Source: Paragordius varius (taxonomy: Eukaryota; Nematomorpha). Taken from it: DNA of 64,000 nt. Below, one piece after another: positions 39,570 through 51,557 of this stretch; positions within the stretch are counted from its first letter, which is position 1; each line of letters opens with the position of its first letter. The stretch covers positions 14,136,001 to 14,200,000 of the forward strand of contig OZ176050.1 in NCBI GenBank assembly GCA_964247055.1, given 5' to 3'. The translations under genes and the position numbers were made by a program. The notes below the pieces were generated by a model that made no database searches, was not told the origin of the DNA, and saw nothing but the letters and a program-made list of their open reading frames with translations.

Positions 39570-39690
39570 GCAGACGCCAAAATCGAATTGCTAAATAATT
39601 TTAAATACTTGGGCGATGTCATACATTGCCTAGGTAGAATAAACCAATCAGTTAAATATAGATCCCAACAGGCTGGGGTAAAATATCATT
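39570..39690 (+). mobile_element. LINE reverse-transcriptase scrap
   Basis: About 40 codons including IELLNNFKYLGDVIH, the FKYLG motif found just after the RT domain of non-LTR retrotransposons. No other LINE part is adjacent. It lies between the gene and the right arm of the TIR element. Confidence 0.55.
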
Positions 39691-40282
39691 AACTTAAATT
39701 TATGCTCAAAAATAAACACATATCAGCAAAAAACAAAGGTTTAATTAGAGTTGTTGATAAGCGACAATAGTTTAAATTGAATAACACGTTAACGACAAAA
39801 AACAATAATTTAACCGAAGAGACGATAACCCAAATAAAATTTATAAGAATATATGGTTAAAATATTATTAAAAATATAATTTAGTATATGAGGGTACTTA
39901 TCTTTGATTTTCCTGTGGCATACGTACTGTTCCCCTAAACAACTGAAATTTTATGGGTGACTCAACTTTTATTAAAAAAGAATTCATTTCCGAGTATCGT
40001 AAAATTTCATCAGGGTAATAAGCTTAGATTGCACTCTTGACAAAGACGGAATCATCCATATCCCTAAAGTATATATAAAATGTATTTGATGGTATCAAGG
40101 TGTGTTATTCTCTTATCCAAAAGGCAGACGATAGATTCAGAATTCAATCACAAATTTATATAAGAATCATTACTGTCCATTTCATATTTTTTTAACATAT
40201 TTAAAATGAAGCTAACGAATCAACATATCTGACATCATATATGGTAAAAATTTAAAAATTTCAGATGAAAAAATGAAATTAG

Positions 40283-40800
40283 TATTTACAGATGAGTAAA
40301 TTAAATCATTTTTTACATAAAAAAACAAAAAAGCTGTAAAAATTAAATTTACTTTTAAAAATAAAAGCCCACAAAGCTATTACAAAGTGATATTTATACA
40401 ACAAACATTATTAACATCCAAGAACATATAATAAAGTTTGATTTGATTTAATAAATTGATAAAAAATATTTGTGTAAAAAAATGTTAAGTTACCCAATTT
40501 TTGAGGGTTTTTGCTCCCTAAAACAAAACTATTGGATATTATAAGTAAATTTTTTTTTATTTTGAAGATAAATTGGTAATTTCTTGTAAAAAACTCATGT
40601 AAGCCACATATTATTTGTTTACATAGCGAAAAATATTTACAAACAAGAAAATTTTGGATATGTCCAAATATGGAAAAAGTCCCATATCTCGAAAACGAGC
40701 TGGGTAAGTAAAAAAATTTTTTGCGCAAATCTGATCACAATACTATAAGGAATCAGAAAATATTTAGAAAATCGAGTCCAGAAAAAGTTGTGTCACAGTG
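40283..40800 (-). repeat. Right terminal inverted repeat of the 4.09-kb element
   Basis: Inverted partner of 36712-37237, ending TGTCACAGTG before the TTATTA target duplicate. The minus-strand open stretch 40411-40728 is the mirror of the left arm and is not a gene. Confidence 0.88.
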
Positions 40801-43185
40801 TTATTATTAAATTCAACAAAAATTACATATATCATTGGCGAAAATTAACTTTGTCAACAAACATAGAACAATAATAATTTCTTAAATAATTTTTTATTTT
40901 AGAGTCTTTGTTCTTATAGTAAACTATAATACCAACTTTAAAATAACAATTTACGTTTCAGGTAATAATTGTTATTTTTTTAAAAATTTTAACTGTTAGC
41001 CAATTATGTTTTTAGACTAAGTATTTCATTTAAAAATTTCTTTTCCATAATTGGTTTTGGGCTAAGCAACTAATTTTTTGATTCATCATTTAATCATATA
41101 ACTTGCATGCTTTAACATAAAAAACCCATCTCATATAGCCAAAAAGTGGGTAATGTGTGCGTTTTGTGAACAAAATCTATTTATAGTCATGTAACCTTTA
41201 TTATATCAAAAAAAAATTTTCGTTAAATGGGCATAAATATTTGGTAAGGAATGGAAAAACAAGAGCTCGACGATAGGGCTTCTTAAACTATGGCTCGCGA
41301 CCCCATTTGGGATCACGTAGCAAAATTATGGGTCGCAAGTGATAAAATTCAAATTTAACAAAAAATATTTTTTAACTTGTAAAATTTATATATTTATAAA
41401 AATGGATAGTGGTGGATTTGTGATCTGTTTCCTAAAAACGGGTAGACCCATTCAAATCCAAATATCGAAAAAATATAATTTATGAATGCCCTGACAATAG
41501 ATGCCCTCTTTTTAAATTAGGCCCCCAGTTCGGGTCCACTTCGTGTAAAAAATGGGTTTTTTTGAAAACAGAAGTCCACAAAAATTGTGTCTTTGAGACA
41601 ATTTTCCGAAAAACGTGTTGGACCATTCGATTTCAAATTTATTTTTTTTTATTTTCAATTTTATAGTCGGGTCCTTCTAATTTCGGCCCTCTTTTTCCCC
41701 GCTCCCCCCGTTAAGTGACATTTTTAAAAAGTCCACAAAAATATTTTTTGAATCGTTTCGCCCAAGGTATGAGACCCTAAAAATTCAATAAGCATTCCCG
41801 TATTCCCTGTTAAAAGGCATATATTTTAGTCAAGCGTTTTTTATATTGACCGCTGGGTAAGGAGATAGTAGCTAAAACCTGCCCCTTCATATAAAAATAG
41901 CGTGCCTTTGGGGCTAAATTTTCATAAAAATTGACAATGAATAACATAAAAACAAAACAATCCAAAATCTACTTAAATTTTAACAAATATATAACCTGTA
42001 TTTTAATTACTAATAACAACTATATAAAATAATACCAATATCGATTAATACAGGTATTTATCATGTTGAAAAATAATAATTATTGAATTTAATTATGAAT
42101 CATAAATAATTAAATACCCATTTTACTAATTATTAAATTATTAAAGATAAAAACCCACAAAATTCCGCATCTAAATACGTAACAACAATATTTCAAATGT
42201 TAACATAAATTGCTATAATATTCTCAAAATTTAACATTACAAAATATCCATCAAATTTAAGTGAAGGGTTAGTAGTTAGTGTATTTTCATTTTTTTACTA
42301 AAAGATTTCCGACGCCCTTCCCCTTCATTTTTTACTTTTTTAAAGAATATGATATGGCAATACCATATTGCTCTTGTTTTTATATTCTTTACCAAAAATT
42401 AATACCCAATTAACGAAAAAAAGTAAATCTTTAACAATTTAAAGTCTACATGACTGTAAATTATTTATATATTAAATATATAAATTCCTTTCCATACTTT
42501 ATTAATTTCCAAAAAATAATGAATTTTAACTTATACTATAATTGCTTGTTTAAACATGAGCGGGTTTATGGGTAGAAAATGAGATAGTAAACCTCACCCT
42601 ATGTTGTTGCCATTTAAGTTATATTTTTAGTATTTGTTTACTCAGCTTAGGTCAAAATCAACATTTATTGTATATTAGTTTTAAAATAATCCCCCACCTT
42701 TAACAAACGGGTAACAGAAAAGATAATTTATTTATTCATTTTTCATTTCTATTTTTGAAAAAACGTATTTATATTCCATTCCATATACAAGGCAAAAAAA
42801 TTTGAGATTAATTTAACAACATTAGTATTTCTAACATTGAAATATATTTAAACAAATAAAAAAATTTGAATTTAGAGCGAATTTAAAAATACAACAAAAT
42901 AAGATTGTGTTAATGGGTTTTTAGAATATAAAATAACGTAAAAAAGCGAATAATAGCAAAATCAAAATGCACCAAGCAAAGAATTTACGGCATATTACCT
43001 CGCGTAGATAGTTATATTAATGGTGTTAAATAATTATTAAATAAATAACTACCCAGTTCAGGTACCATTTTCATTCATTTTTAGAAAGTAGTTTCGTTGA
43101 TTTTTTCTAAAAACTTATAAGTTATCCCATCCTGTAAGGTACTAAACGGACATTTTTATTAAAATCGTATATGTGATATCCTAAC
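40801..43185. repeat. Block C: satellite half-unit and gene-flank copy, interrupted
   Basis: 40805-41225 matches the middle of the satellite unit (ACATATATCATTGGCG; CTTGCATGCTTTAACATAAA). After an insertion, 42535-42715 continues with the last satellite landmarks (GCGGGTTTATGGGTAGAAAA; CTCACCCTATGTTGTTGCC). 42715-43185 then matches the 5' flank of the small secreted gene (CACCAAGCAAAGAATTTACG). The gene exons themselves were not found in this copy. Confidence 0.68.
41226..42534. mobile_element. Insertion in block C: hAT-like end and repeat copy R4
   Basis: 41263-41340 resembles a hAT terminus (GGGCTTCTTAAACTATGGCT; GCGACCCC). 41394-41937 is a minus-strand copy of repeat R (CCCCAGTTCGGGTCCACTTC; GGACCATTCGATTTCAAA). 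41940-42534 shows no recognised feature. Confidence 0.6.
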
Positions 43186-43672
43186 AACACAGTTATTTTG
43201 TTATCTTTATATATTGAAAAGAGGAGAAGAATAAGCCAGGCCCATTTTTATAACCCACTTAACAACTTTGTGACCCTCAATGTCCTTAAAGTGTCCATCC
43301 ACTATATGCCCTTACCTAATGCATTGCTTGGAACCAGGGTCAATTTATATTTTAGTAACAAATGAAAAACATCTCCATTTGGGAATATTCACATGTATGG
43401 AATTACCTTTATATACATACATATATATAATAAATATCTTACGCTTGTTTTATTTGTCAAAATGATGAAAAAACAACCTTTTTTAGCAAAAATGTTGTTT
43501 TATAAGCGAATAAAAACATTTAGATTCGATTTTTATTAAGTTATTACATATGGCATTATTGCCTTTATTTGACTGGTTTATGCCCATAACGGCATTATTG
43601 GCGGTCAAACTAGTTATTGTCTTTTGATGAAAACCAAAAACCTAACTTATCCTAATTGTCGCTTAAAAGATA
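43186..43672. other. No recognised feature
   Basis: AT-rich sequence between block C and foldback element FB2. The small open stretch at 43280-43465 has no motif. Confidence 0.45.
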
Positions 43673-44382
43673 TATACCATTTGCACTTCAGAGTGTCCTT
43701 GAACAATTCAAGTTGGTCCTTGAACAATTCAAGCTGGTCCTTGAACAGTTCAAGTTGGTCCTTGAATAATTCAAATTGGTCCTTGAACAATTCATGGTCC
43801 TTGAACTTTTTTGTTTTATTTTTAACTTTTATCAATCAAATCGAAAATAATTCGTCTATTTTATTGTTTTTAACCTATTTTCTATTATTTAACATAAATT
43901 TTAAATCGATATCAACTTTTAATCTTTGACAAACCGTATATCTTTATTAATTTCTAATAAATTTAGATATTTATATGATTTTAACACGAAATGAAAAAAT
44001 ATATAAGTTTTCTGGGTTATTAATTAAAATTTTTCATTAAAAACATTTAAAAGTCAATAATTTTGTTCAAATGAAAAAAAAATAGTTTTAAACAAAAAAA
44101 AGTGGTTTATCAATAAAAAAATTTATTTTTAGAATAAATATATAATAAATAAAGAAAATTAGGTTAATAAATAATTAAATAAAAAAAAATGCAAAAATTA
44201 TGGTTAAATCAAAATTTATAAATTTTAAGGACCAACTTGAACTGTTCAAGGACCAACTTGAATTGTTCAAGGACCAACTTGAACTGTTTAAGGACCAACT
44301 TGAATTGTTCAAGGACTAACTTGAATTGTTCAAGGACCAACTTGAAATGTTTAAGGACACTCTGGAAGTGCAAATGGTATAT
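43673..44382. mobile_element. Foldback element FB2 (21-bp repeat arms)
   Basis: Left arm (43691-43805) and right arm (44229-44358) each hold about five to six copies, in opposite orientation, of AGTTGGTCCTTGAACAATTCA. Ends are TATACCATTTGCACTTC and GAAGTGCAAATGGTATA. The core matches FB1 and the inner tier of FB4 (CAAACCGTATATCTTTATTA; TAAGTTTTCTGGGTTATTAA). Confidence 0.88.
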
Positions 44383-44815
44383 ATATATATATTTGTGTTT
44401 TTTCTATTTTTTAAGCTGGTTCTTATAAGGGGTTTACTGTACTGCTTTACACATTTTTGAAATAACTTCTCTAACCAAGTATTTAAGCGCAAAACCTTTT
44501 CAGCTACAATTAATTATGATCCATTAGATGCCATATATAATAATCATTGCGATAAAGTCAATTGTTATTAAACTTATTTATTGTAGCGTACCACTGTTTC
44601 GAATGGCTACAAGCTACTAGTAAAAATATCAGTCCTGGTTTTTCTTATTTGATGGGCGGTTTTTAATTCGGTTATCCAAAAATAGAGTTTAGTTTGAAAC
44701 AAATTTCTCATTTAATTGCATGATTTCTAATGCGATTGCCCTATATTCTTCTGATCAATTTGAATTATTAAGCCGTAGCTTATTTAAAATAATTTTATTT
44801 TTTTGTATGTCAAAA
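44383..44815. other. No recognised feature
   Basis: Unassigned sequence between FB2 and the satellite half-unit that opens block B. Confidence 0.45.
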
Positions 44816-46424
44816 AATAATAACGTGGGTAATTTCATGTGTGCGTTTTGTGAACAAAAAATCTATTTATTATATGGCCAAATACATTTATCATAAGCTA
44901 GTTTTCGTTGTATAACATGTATAAATTATTTATATACTTAATATATTTTAATTACTTTTTCCCATACTTTTGGCATATTCCTCTAAATATTTTGATCAAA
45001 TAGTAATCCATACATATAATTTCTTGTTTGAACAAGTGAGCGGTTTATGGGTACATATTGGATAACATCATCCTATAGCGCCTGTGCCAAATTTGGGTTC
45101 TATTTTTGGTGTTTATTTACTCAACTGGAATCGTGTCTTTTATAGCCCCCCCCCCTTCCCTTCCTCCCCAAAATAAAATTAAACGGGTTAAGATAATCTT
45201 TTCTTATTCAAGGATAACACAATTATTTCATTTTTTAAAAAAAAATTCGCATACTTTTAAAATTTTATTCCATAATTAAAGGTAACAATCCGTTTATATT
45301 GGTTAATTAGGCTATATGATTTTGAGTTATATTTTAGTTATTTATTATTACATTTTAAAAGATTATAATTATTTGACCAGAAATATTAACTTATACGAAA
45401 TTTATAAAATATATATTTTACGAATGGGTTTTAGAATGAATAATCAGGATTATAATGTAAAAAAGTGAATAATGGCAAAAAATAAAATCGCGCCAAGCAA
45501 AAAATTTACGACATATGTCTTCAAATAGAGCATTTTAATGAATAAATTGGTGTTTTAAATAATTTTTTTAATAAATACTGTTGTGCCATTTTTTATTATA
45601 AAAATCTCTATAAGAAAAATGGAAAACGGACATTTTCATTAAAATGATATAAGATATAAAGACATAAATGACTATCCTTAAAAAGTTTTTAAACAGGAGT
45701 GTCCAACATGCTTTTTTCAGCACGCAAAAGTGCTCTAAAAATGGAAAAGTAATAAAAAATTAGATTTTAATTAAATATTTACGATTATATAGAAGATATA
45801 TCACTCAGAATCGGGCTTAAAATAAATAAATAAAAATCCCACATTATCAAAGCGCCTCGAAGCTATTTGTGTTGGAAATTCTTGATTAAAGGATTGTACT
45901 TTTATTTCAATTTTAATTTTTATTGAGTCGGTGTCCTATTATAACCACTTTATACGTTACATTTCTTGAGCCACGGTATACTTGATGAGCATAAAAACCA
46001 ATTACACATCTCCGTTTCGTAATGAAATACTTAGTTGTTTGCTTAATTGATACATAATCGCAAATAAAAATTTGATATAATATAGATTTTTTTAACAACA
46101 TATAATTGAATTATTAGTATTAATTAACCATTAAATTAGAGTGAGCAGTGACATATATAGGCGGTCAAATTAGTTATATTTGACGAAAATTTTACTTAAA
46201 CATATAGGATATCTTCTTTGTTGATTAAATGATGAAGATAAATAATATTATCTATTTTTCTAAATATTTTAAGCGAGTTTTGTTAAAAGCACATTTATAT
46301 TTCAGACCATATTACTATAACTTATCATAATTTTGATTGCACAAATATGTCGTGTGCATATCAACATTTGATCAAATCAAAAGGCTTTATCAGAATACTA
46401 CACATTTTTAGAATATAATCCAGC

Positions 46425-46497
46425 ATGCAATTATTCAATCACTTGGCTTTCTGCTTCTGTGGAGCTTTCCTCCTGTTCCTGATCGAATAGGCAGAAG
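46425..46497 (+). pseudogene. Small secreted protein, copy B, exon 1 (dead)
   Basis: Aligns without gaps to 16966-17038 and keeps ATG, the hydrophobic run (MQLFNHLAFCFCGAFLLFLI) and the GTAGAT donor. A TAG replaces a TAT codon after residue 21, so the signal peptide can no longer lead into the mature peptide. Confidence 0.6.
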
Positions 46498-47522
46498 GTA
46501 GATATATTTATTTACTATGTGCAGTAGAAACAAAAAACCAAATAAAAAAATATTTTTATCTGAAGACCGATATGGTAAGCTTTATACGAGTCATTTTAAG
46601 CTTATATTAAACTTGTACCGTAAATTGCCAGGATTTTAATATCCAAAATATAAAATAGAGATTAAGTGGTAAGATTTGTATATCGAAATTAATTATTTTT
46701 TAAAATAAGGCATCTGTTTTTTATTATTATAATGCAGTTTTAATCACGCATGTAATGCGAAACGCCTGTTTCAATTTACAAATAAAATATGCGCTGAAAA
46801 TAATTGATTTAAACATTAGCATGTGTTAAAATTTAAAGCGCAATCTAATGCTAATAAATTATATGTAAGAAAATATAAGGTTAAATAATTATGGTGTATT
46901 TTGGGAAAATTATTTGTCTTTATTTTACGTTTTGTCCGTAGAATTTCATTTCTTAACATATAAATGTATCAATATTCTCATAATGCTTTTGGTTTTTGAC
47001 CTTGCACATCATTTAAGCAAGGCTTAGACTGGAACATGAAATGAACTAGATTTCTTGGGTTTTAGGAATCGATTCCGTTGGAACAAACCTAATTCCGGTT
47101 CCACCTTTAAAATAAGTGTTGCCAGATTTCATTTTTAAAAATAAAATTTGTGCCTAAATTATTTTATCAAAGGCCATGTGAATAAGCTAAAACATTAGCG
47201 CATTCATATGGGCTATGACTTATGAGGAAAAACATGTTTAAGAAATGAGATTTTTGACGCAATTTTGAAAAGTATTATATTATTTATAGATGTCAATCTT
47301 TTTTTTGAATAATCATGAAGGCGAAAAATTCTTTCGAAAATCACGAGCAAAATAAATAACGGAATTATGAAAAAACACGAAAGTATAGAAAATGTGTAAC
47401 ATTAGAGCATGCACCAGAAAAAAGCATGACTTTACTAAGGGATTCAAATTTTTTTAAAAATGTTAAGGCATAATAACTTTAATTTATTTTACTATAACAA
47501 ATTTCAAATATGTTTTAATACA

Positions 47523-48968
47523 TATATACCATTTTTCATGCAAAAACATCATTTTTTCAAGCAAACGCACCATTTTTTCAAGCAAACGCAACATTTTTTC
47601 AAGCAAAGGCAACAATTTTTCAAGCAAATGCAACATTTTTTCAAGCAAAGACAACATTTTTTCAAGCAAAAACAACACTTTTTTATAATATTACAAAGAA
47701 TTATTATTTATTGTTAATTATAAATTATTTATTAAATTTTAAGTAAAAATTTATTTTTAGCGTTGAATTATGATTTTTATCGTTTTATCATCAATATTTG
47801 ATGGTAAAATTGATTTTCAAATATTTTGAATCTGCCCATAAATTGCCTTATTTATTTATATTAATTATATTTTTCTTTTACAATTTTGGTTTCGCCTAAT
47901 CAAATTATTTAATTTGCACTTCAAGAGTGTCTTTGAAAGTTTAAAGTTGTCCTTCACTTCAAGTTGGTCCTTTGACTTTTTTGTTTTGTTTTTAACTTTT
48001 ATCAATTAAATCGAAAATAATTTATCTATTTTATTGTTTTTAACCTATTTTCTATTATTTAACATAAATTTTAAATCGATATCATCTTTTAATCTTTGAG
48101 AAACCGTATATCTATATTAATTTCTTAAAATAATTTTAGATATTTATAACACGAAAAAAATATATGAGTTTTCTGGGTTATTAAAAAATTTTCATTAAAA
48201 ACATTAAAAGTTAATAATTTTGTTCAATTAAAAAAATATTTTGAAACAAAAAAGTGGTTTTTCAATAAAAATTTTTATTTTTAAATGGATAAATATATAA
48301 TAAATAAAGAAAATTAGGTTAATAAATAATAATATATATTAAAAAATAAATGCAAAAATTAGGGTAAAACAAAATTTATATATTTTAAGGACCAACTTAA
48401 AGAGTTCAAGGACCAACTGGAAATGTTCAAGGACCAACTTGAAGGGTTCAAGGACACTGTTGAAGTGCAAATTAAATAATTTGATTAGGCGAAACCAAAA
48501 TTGTAAAAGAAAAATATAATTAATATAAATAAATAAGGCAATTTATGGGCAAATTCAAAATATTTGAAAATCAATTTTACCATCAAATATTGATGATAAA
48601 ACGATAAAAATCATAATTCAACGCTAAAAATAAATTACATTTACTTAAAATTTAATAAATAATTTATAATTAACAATAAATAATAATTCTTTGTAATATT
48701 ATAAAAAAGTGTTTTTGCTTGAAAAAATGTTGTCTTTGGTTGAAAAAATGTTGCGTTTGGATGAAAAAATGTTGCGTTTGTTTGAAAAAATGTTGCGTTT
48801 GCTTGAAAAAATGTTGCGTTTGCTTGAAAAAATGTTGTCTTTGCTTGAAAAAATGTTGCATTTGCTTGAAAAATTGTTGCCTTTGCTTGAAAAAATGTTG
48901 CGTTTGTTTGAAAAAATGGTGCGTTAGCTTGAAAAAATGATGTTTTTGCATGAAAAATGGTATATATA
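47523..48968. mobile_element. Two-tier foldback element FB4
   Basis: The outer arms are 21-bp arrays of TTTTTTCAAGCAAACGCAACA: about six units at 47551-47676, and about eleven inverted units at 48715-48950. Next come ~225-bp inverted spacers (47690-47915 and 48476-48705, e.g. TTTATCGTTTTATCATCAAT) that match base for base over most of their length. Inside these is an AGTTGGTCC-type foldback element (47916-48475). Ends are TATACCATTTTTCATG and CATGAAAAATGGTATA. Open reading frames in all frames of the arrays come from the 21-bp period and are not genes. Confidence 0.88.
47916..48475. mobile_element. Inner tier of FB4 (AGTTGGTCC-type foldback)
   Basis: About two 21-bp units on the left and four on the right flank a core that matches the FB1 and FB2 cores (TTGTTTTTAACCTATTTTCT; GAAACCGTATATCTATATTA). 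Its ends (ATTTGCACTTC) run without a break into the outer palindrome, so it sits at the exact centre. Confidence 0.8.
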
Positions 48969-49764
48969 TATTAAAATTTAAATATTATTTTATTAATATC
49001 TTTCCTGCCTGGCCTATGCATAATTATTATTGCAAGCAAAAGCAAGCCTAAATTCTAGAGTAAATTTTGAAATATACATTGCTCCAAGAATAAAAAATAT
49101 GTTCTAGCCTATCATGGGTTGAGAAAAAGAATAGATAAGTATTGCATTAAATTTGGATAAACATTTATATATTACAGAAATTTGAAGAGAAAGAATAGTC
49201 AAAGGTGATTGAACTTGAATTACATTTTAAAAGTTCATTTATAACATCGCAAAGCATTATACAGTTTCCCTCATGCTTTTATATAGTTAAATACACTTCA
49301 ACATCATTTAAAATTTTTATGCTATAAGGTTGTATTAAAAAACTTACATTTTTGCGTTAGTATTAAGAAAACCTACTTATTTTAGAAGGAAAATTATTTT
49401 TGTAATAGTTTGTTATAAAATTAATATTGTTAGAAAAAATTTTATGAACCAATTTTTATGGTATTTTGGAGCATGGTGAAAAGGCTAAAAAACATTTTAA
49501 CATCATAAGTACATTCCATATTATTTAAATTATAATCCCCTTTTAAATCTATGTTTTCTTTAATTTGTCTATAATTTTTATGCTCCGAATTACCATAAAA
49601 TATTTTTACAAAATTTTACTAAAATTAAATTCCAAGTATGTATTCCTAAAAAGAAATTTTTTGATATAATCTATTATATATAAAAGATTCTCAAAATCTC
49701 GGCTTTTTTGCGTTTGTTTTAAAAAAGTTACTGATAATACTTTTTGGAGAGTTTAGCTTTAAAA

Positions 49765-50468
49765 ACACGGCTTGGACCTGGTTTATATAAAATGGAACAG
49801 AACTGCGTTGGTTCCTTTTAACGGTTTCGGAACCGGTTATAAATGTAAAGAACCGGTTCCATTTTCAGTTCCTGACTTTTGATTAAATGATTTTCTTACA
49901 AAATATTTATTATAATAATAATAATAATACAACCAAAATATTAATTATAAATCAAACAATTTAATTGCCAAATGTATAGTGAAAAAAATATAGTGTAGTG
50001 AAACAAATTATAATATATAAGAAAAAGTATTACAAGTGTTAAACTATGGCATCCAAAAAAATCTTTATTTAACTTTAAAAAATTTTCCAGCACAAAATTT
50101 GCTGGTCAAACTGCTTCTCATATCTGATAAATTAAGGGTTAAAAAATTCCCTTCAACGGAGACTAATATGTACGAACATTTGGATTATAAACATACTTGA
50201 GTTATGACAATTAGTTTTTTTAAGAAACAGCCGAATCGTCAGAAATTCAGAGAGTATTGCTAATATAATAATATTAGGGGCTTAGATTTAGGTTTGAAGT
50301 ATTTAATATGTAGTGTACAATCAAAAATTAAATAATAAAAATTTTATAATAAAAATCATATGGGAACCAGTAATTAAGGGGGTGGAACCGGAACCGGGTT
50401 GGTTCCTAAACGGTTCGAACCGGTTTTTGTTAGAATCCCAGAACCGGGTTCCGGTTCCAAGCCCTGTT
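49765..50468. mobile_element. Non-autonomous element with GGCTTGGA-CYGG ends
   Basis: The left end CACGGCTTGGACCTGG and the right end GGTTCCGGTTCCAAGCCCTG are inverted. CCGGTTCC-type subterminal repeats occur on both sides. Possible degraded 8-bp target copies are TTTAAAAA / TTCTAAAA. Block A lacks it at the matching site, so it inserted after the duplication. Probably a hAT derivative. Confidence 0.68.
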
Positions 50469-51036
50469 CTAAAATATTCCATTTACCATAATGTTCGAAA
50501 TTTTTATGTGTTTTCTTATTGATGTGAACCATTTGCTACAAGTAATAATTTGTCTAATATCAATTGTAAAACTCCAAAAACACCACAAAAATTTTGCTAA
50601 ATTTATCTGCAATTTAAGCTAAAACCGAAAGGTAAAAATTTCGTCAACGTGACATGTGTCAAATTGTAAAATTGAAAAATTATACAAATTAAACCGCTTT
50701 TTCTATTTCTATCAATGTTAGATGTAATTTATATAAAAAATGAGCTCTAGTTTTACTCTTAAAATTAAATAAAGACTATATTTTGCAAAAATTTTGTAAA
50801 ATAAAAATGGCGTCGAAGTAGTTTGAGATGGAGCTTTTTTTTAAAACAAAATTTTATCAAAATATTTTGGCATAGATAGAAGCATACATTTAAATTGGGA
50901 CCGTTTCCTTCAGTAGTTTTTTAAAAATATTAATTTAAATTTAGTCTGGGGTATTTAGATACCCCAATTTGAATTGAAGTGTTAACTTATAATTACAATT
51001 TAAATTAAATTGAATCTATGTATCCTAAAAAAATTT

Positions 51037-51335
51037 TATAATAACTTACAATTCAAATTCACCCTTAAACAATTGAATTTCACCCTTGAACAATTTAAAT
51101 TCACCCTAAATAAATTATGTCTTTTTTAACATTTAAATTACCTTAATTTTTTAATATTTTTAAAAAATAAAGTTGCGTTTATTCTGAAAAAATAATAAAT
51201 TATGCCATATATATTTATTATTAATGATGAGTTTTATTAATGCGAAAATACATAATTTATTTTTAGGGTGAATTCGAATTGTTCGAGGGTGAATATGAAA
51301 CGTTCAAGGGTGAATTTGAATTGTAAATGATATAT
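51037..51335. mobile_element. Small foldback element FB5
   Basis: Left arm repeats of CACCCTTGAACAATTTAAATT type (51042-51105) and inverted right arm repeats (51265-51325: AAGGGTGAATTTGAATTG). Ends resemble TTACAATTCAAATTCACCC. It lies directly before the copy B exon 2 acceptor and so forms the end of that intron. Confidence 0.72.
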
Positions 51336-51340
51336 TTTAG

Positions 51341-51535
51341 AGATTACATGTGGAGCCAATTCGTACATTATTAAAGACAAGGATGTAACCAGTGATCCTA
51401 AGGATCCAGCCGGGATAACTGTTAAAACGGTTCCAGGCAATCCCAATATGCCAACTTATGTGGTAACATAACAAGCTATCGACTCTGCTGTAACTTTAAC
51501 GGTTTTTATATAAATCACCTCTTGTCTAGCATCTT
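51341..51535 (+). pseudogene. Small secreted protein, copy B, exon 2 (dead)
   Basis: Aligns without gaps for 54 codons to 29099 onward, with a TTTTAG acceptor. Of 54 codons, about 30 are identical, 3 differ silently and 21 change the residue, one of them to a stop (TTA to TAA). A small insertion near the end also shifts the frame. Conserved runs include DPAGITVKT-like and NMPTY. Confidence 0.6.
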
Positions 51536-51557
51536 GATTATTATTATTATTATTATA

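Larger units (their letters stand above)
36712..40800 (+). mobile_element. 4.09-kb TIR element with a novel-looking gene
   Basis: Terminal inverted repeats of about 520 bp (36712-37237 and 40283-40800) start CACTGTGCAACA and end TGTGTCACAGTG. Perfect 6-bp repeats, TTATTA, flank the element (36706-36711 and 40801-40806). The arms differ by scattered substitutions and small gaps. Between them lies one plus-strand split gene (37398-39180) and, to its right, a LINE scrap. A 6-bp target duplication is known for several unrelated eukaryotic element classes, so superfamily is not assigned. No polymerase, integrase or capsid sequence was seen. The gene has a few frame breaks, so the copy is not intact. 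It inserted into block C satellite sequence, which begins again at 40801. Confidence 0.8.

Noticed and set aside
36916-40728. Open frames in the terminal inverted repeats of the 4.09-kb element
   Set aside because: Left-arm plus-strand and right-arm minus-strand frames are copies of one another in non-coding repeat arms.
43624-44428. Open frames in the FB2 arms (repeated SLNNSSW or LFKDQLE units)
   Set aside because: Same artefact of 21-bp tandem units; the two arms encode each other's complements.
47460-48951. Open frames in the FB4 arrays that read as leucine/lysine or cysteine/lysine heptad-like proteins
   Set aside because: A 21-bp repeat without stops is open in several frames on both strands. 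The frames mirror each other and have no start context or conservation.
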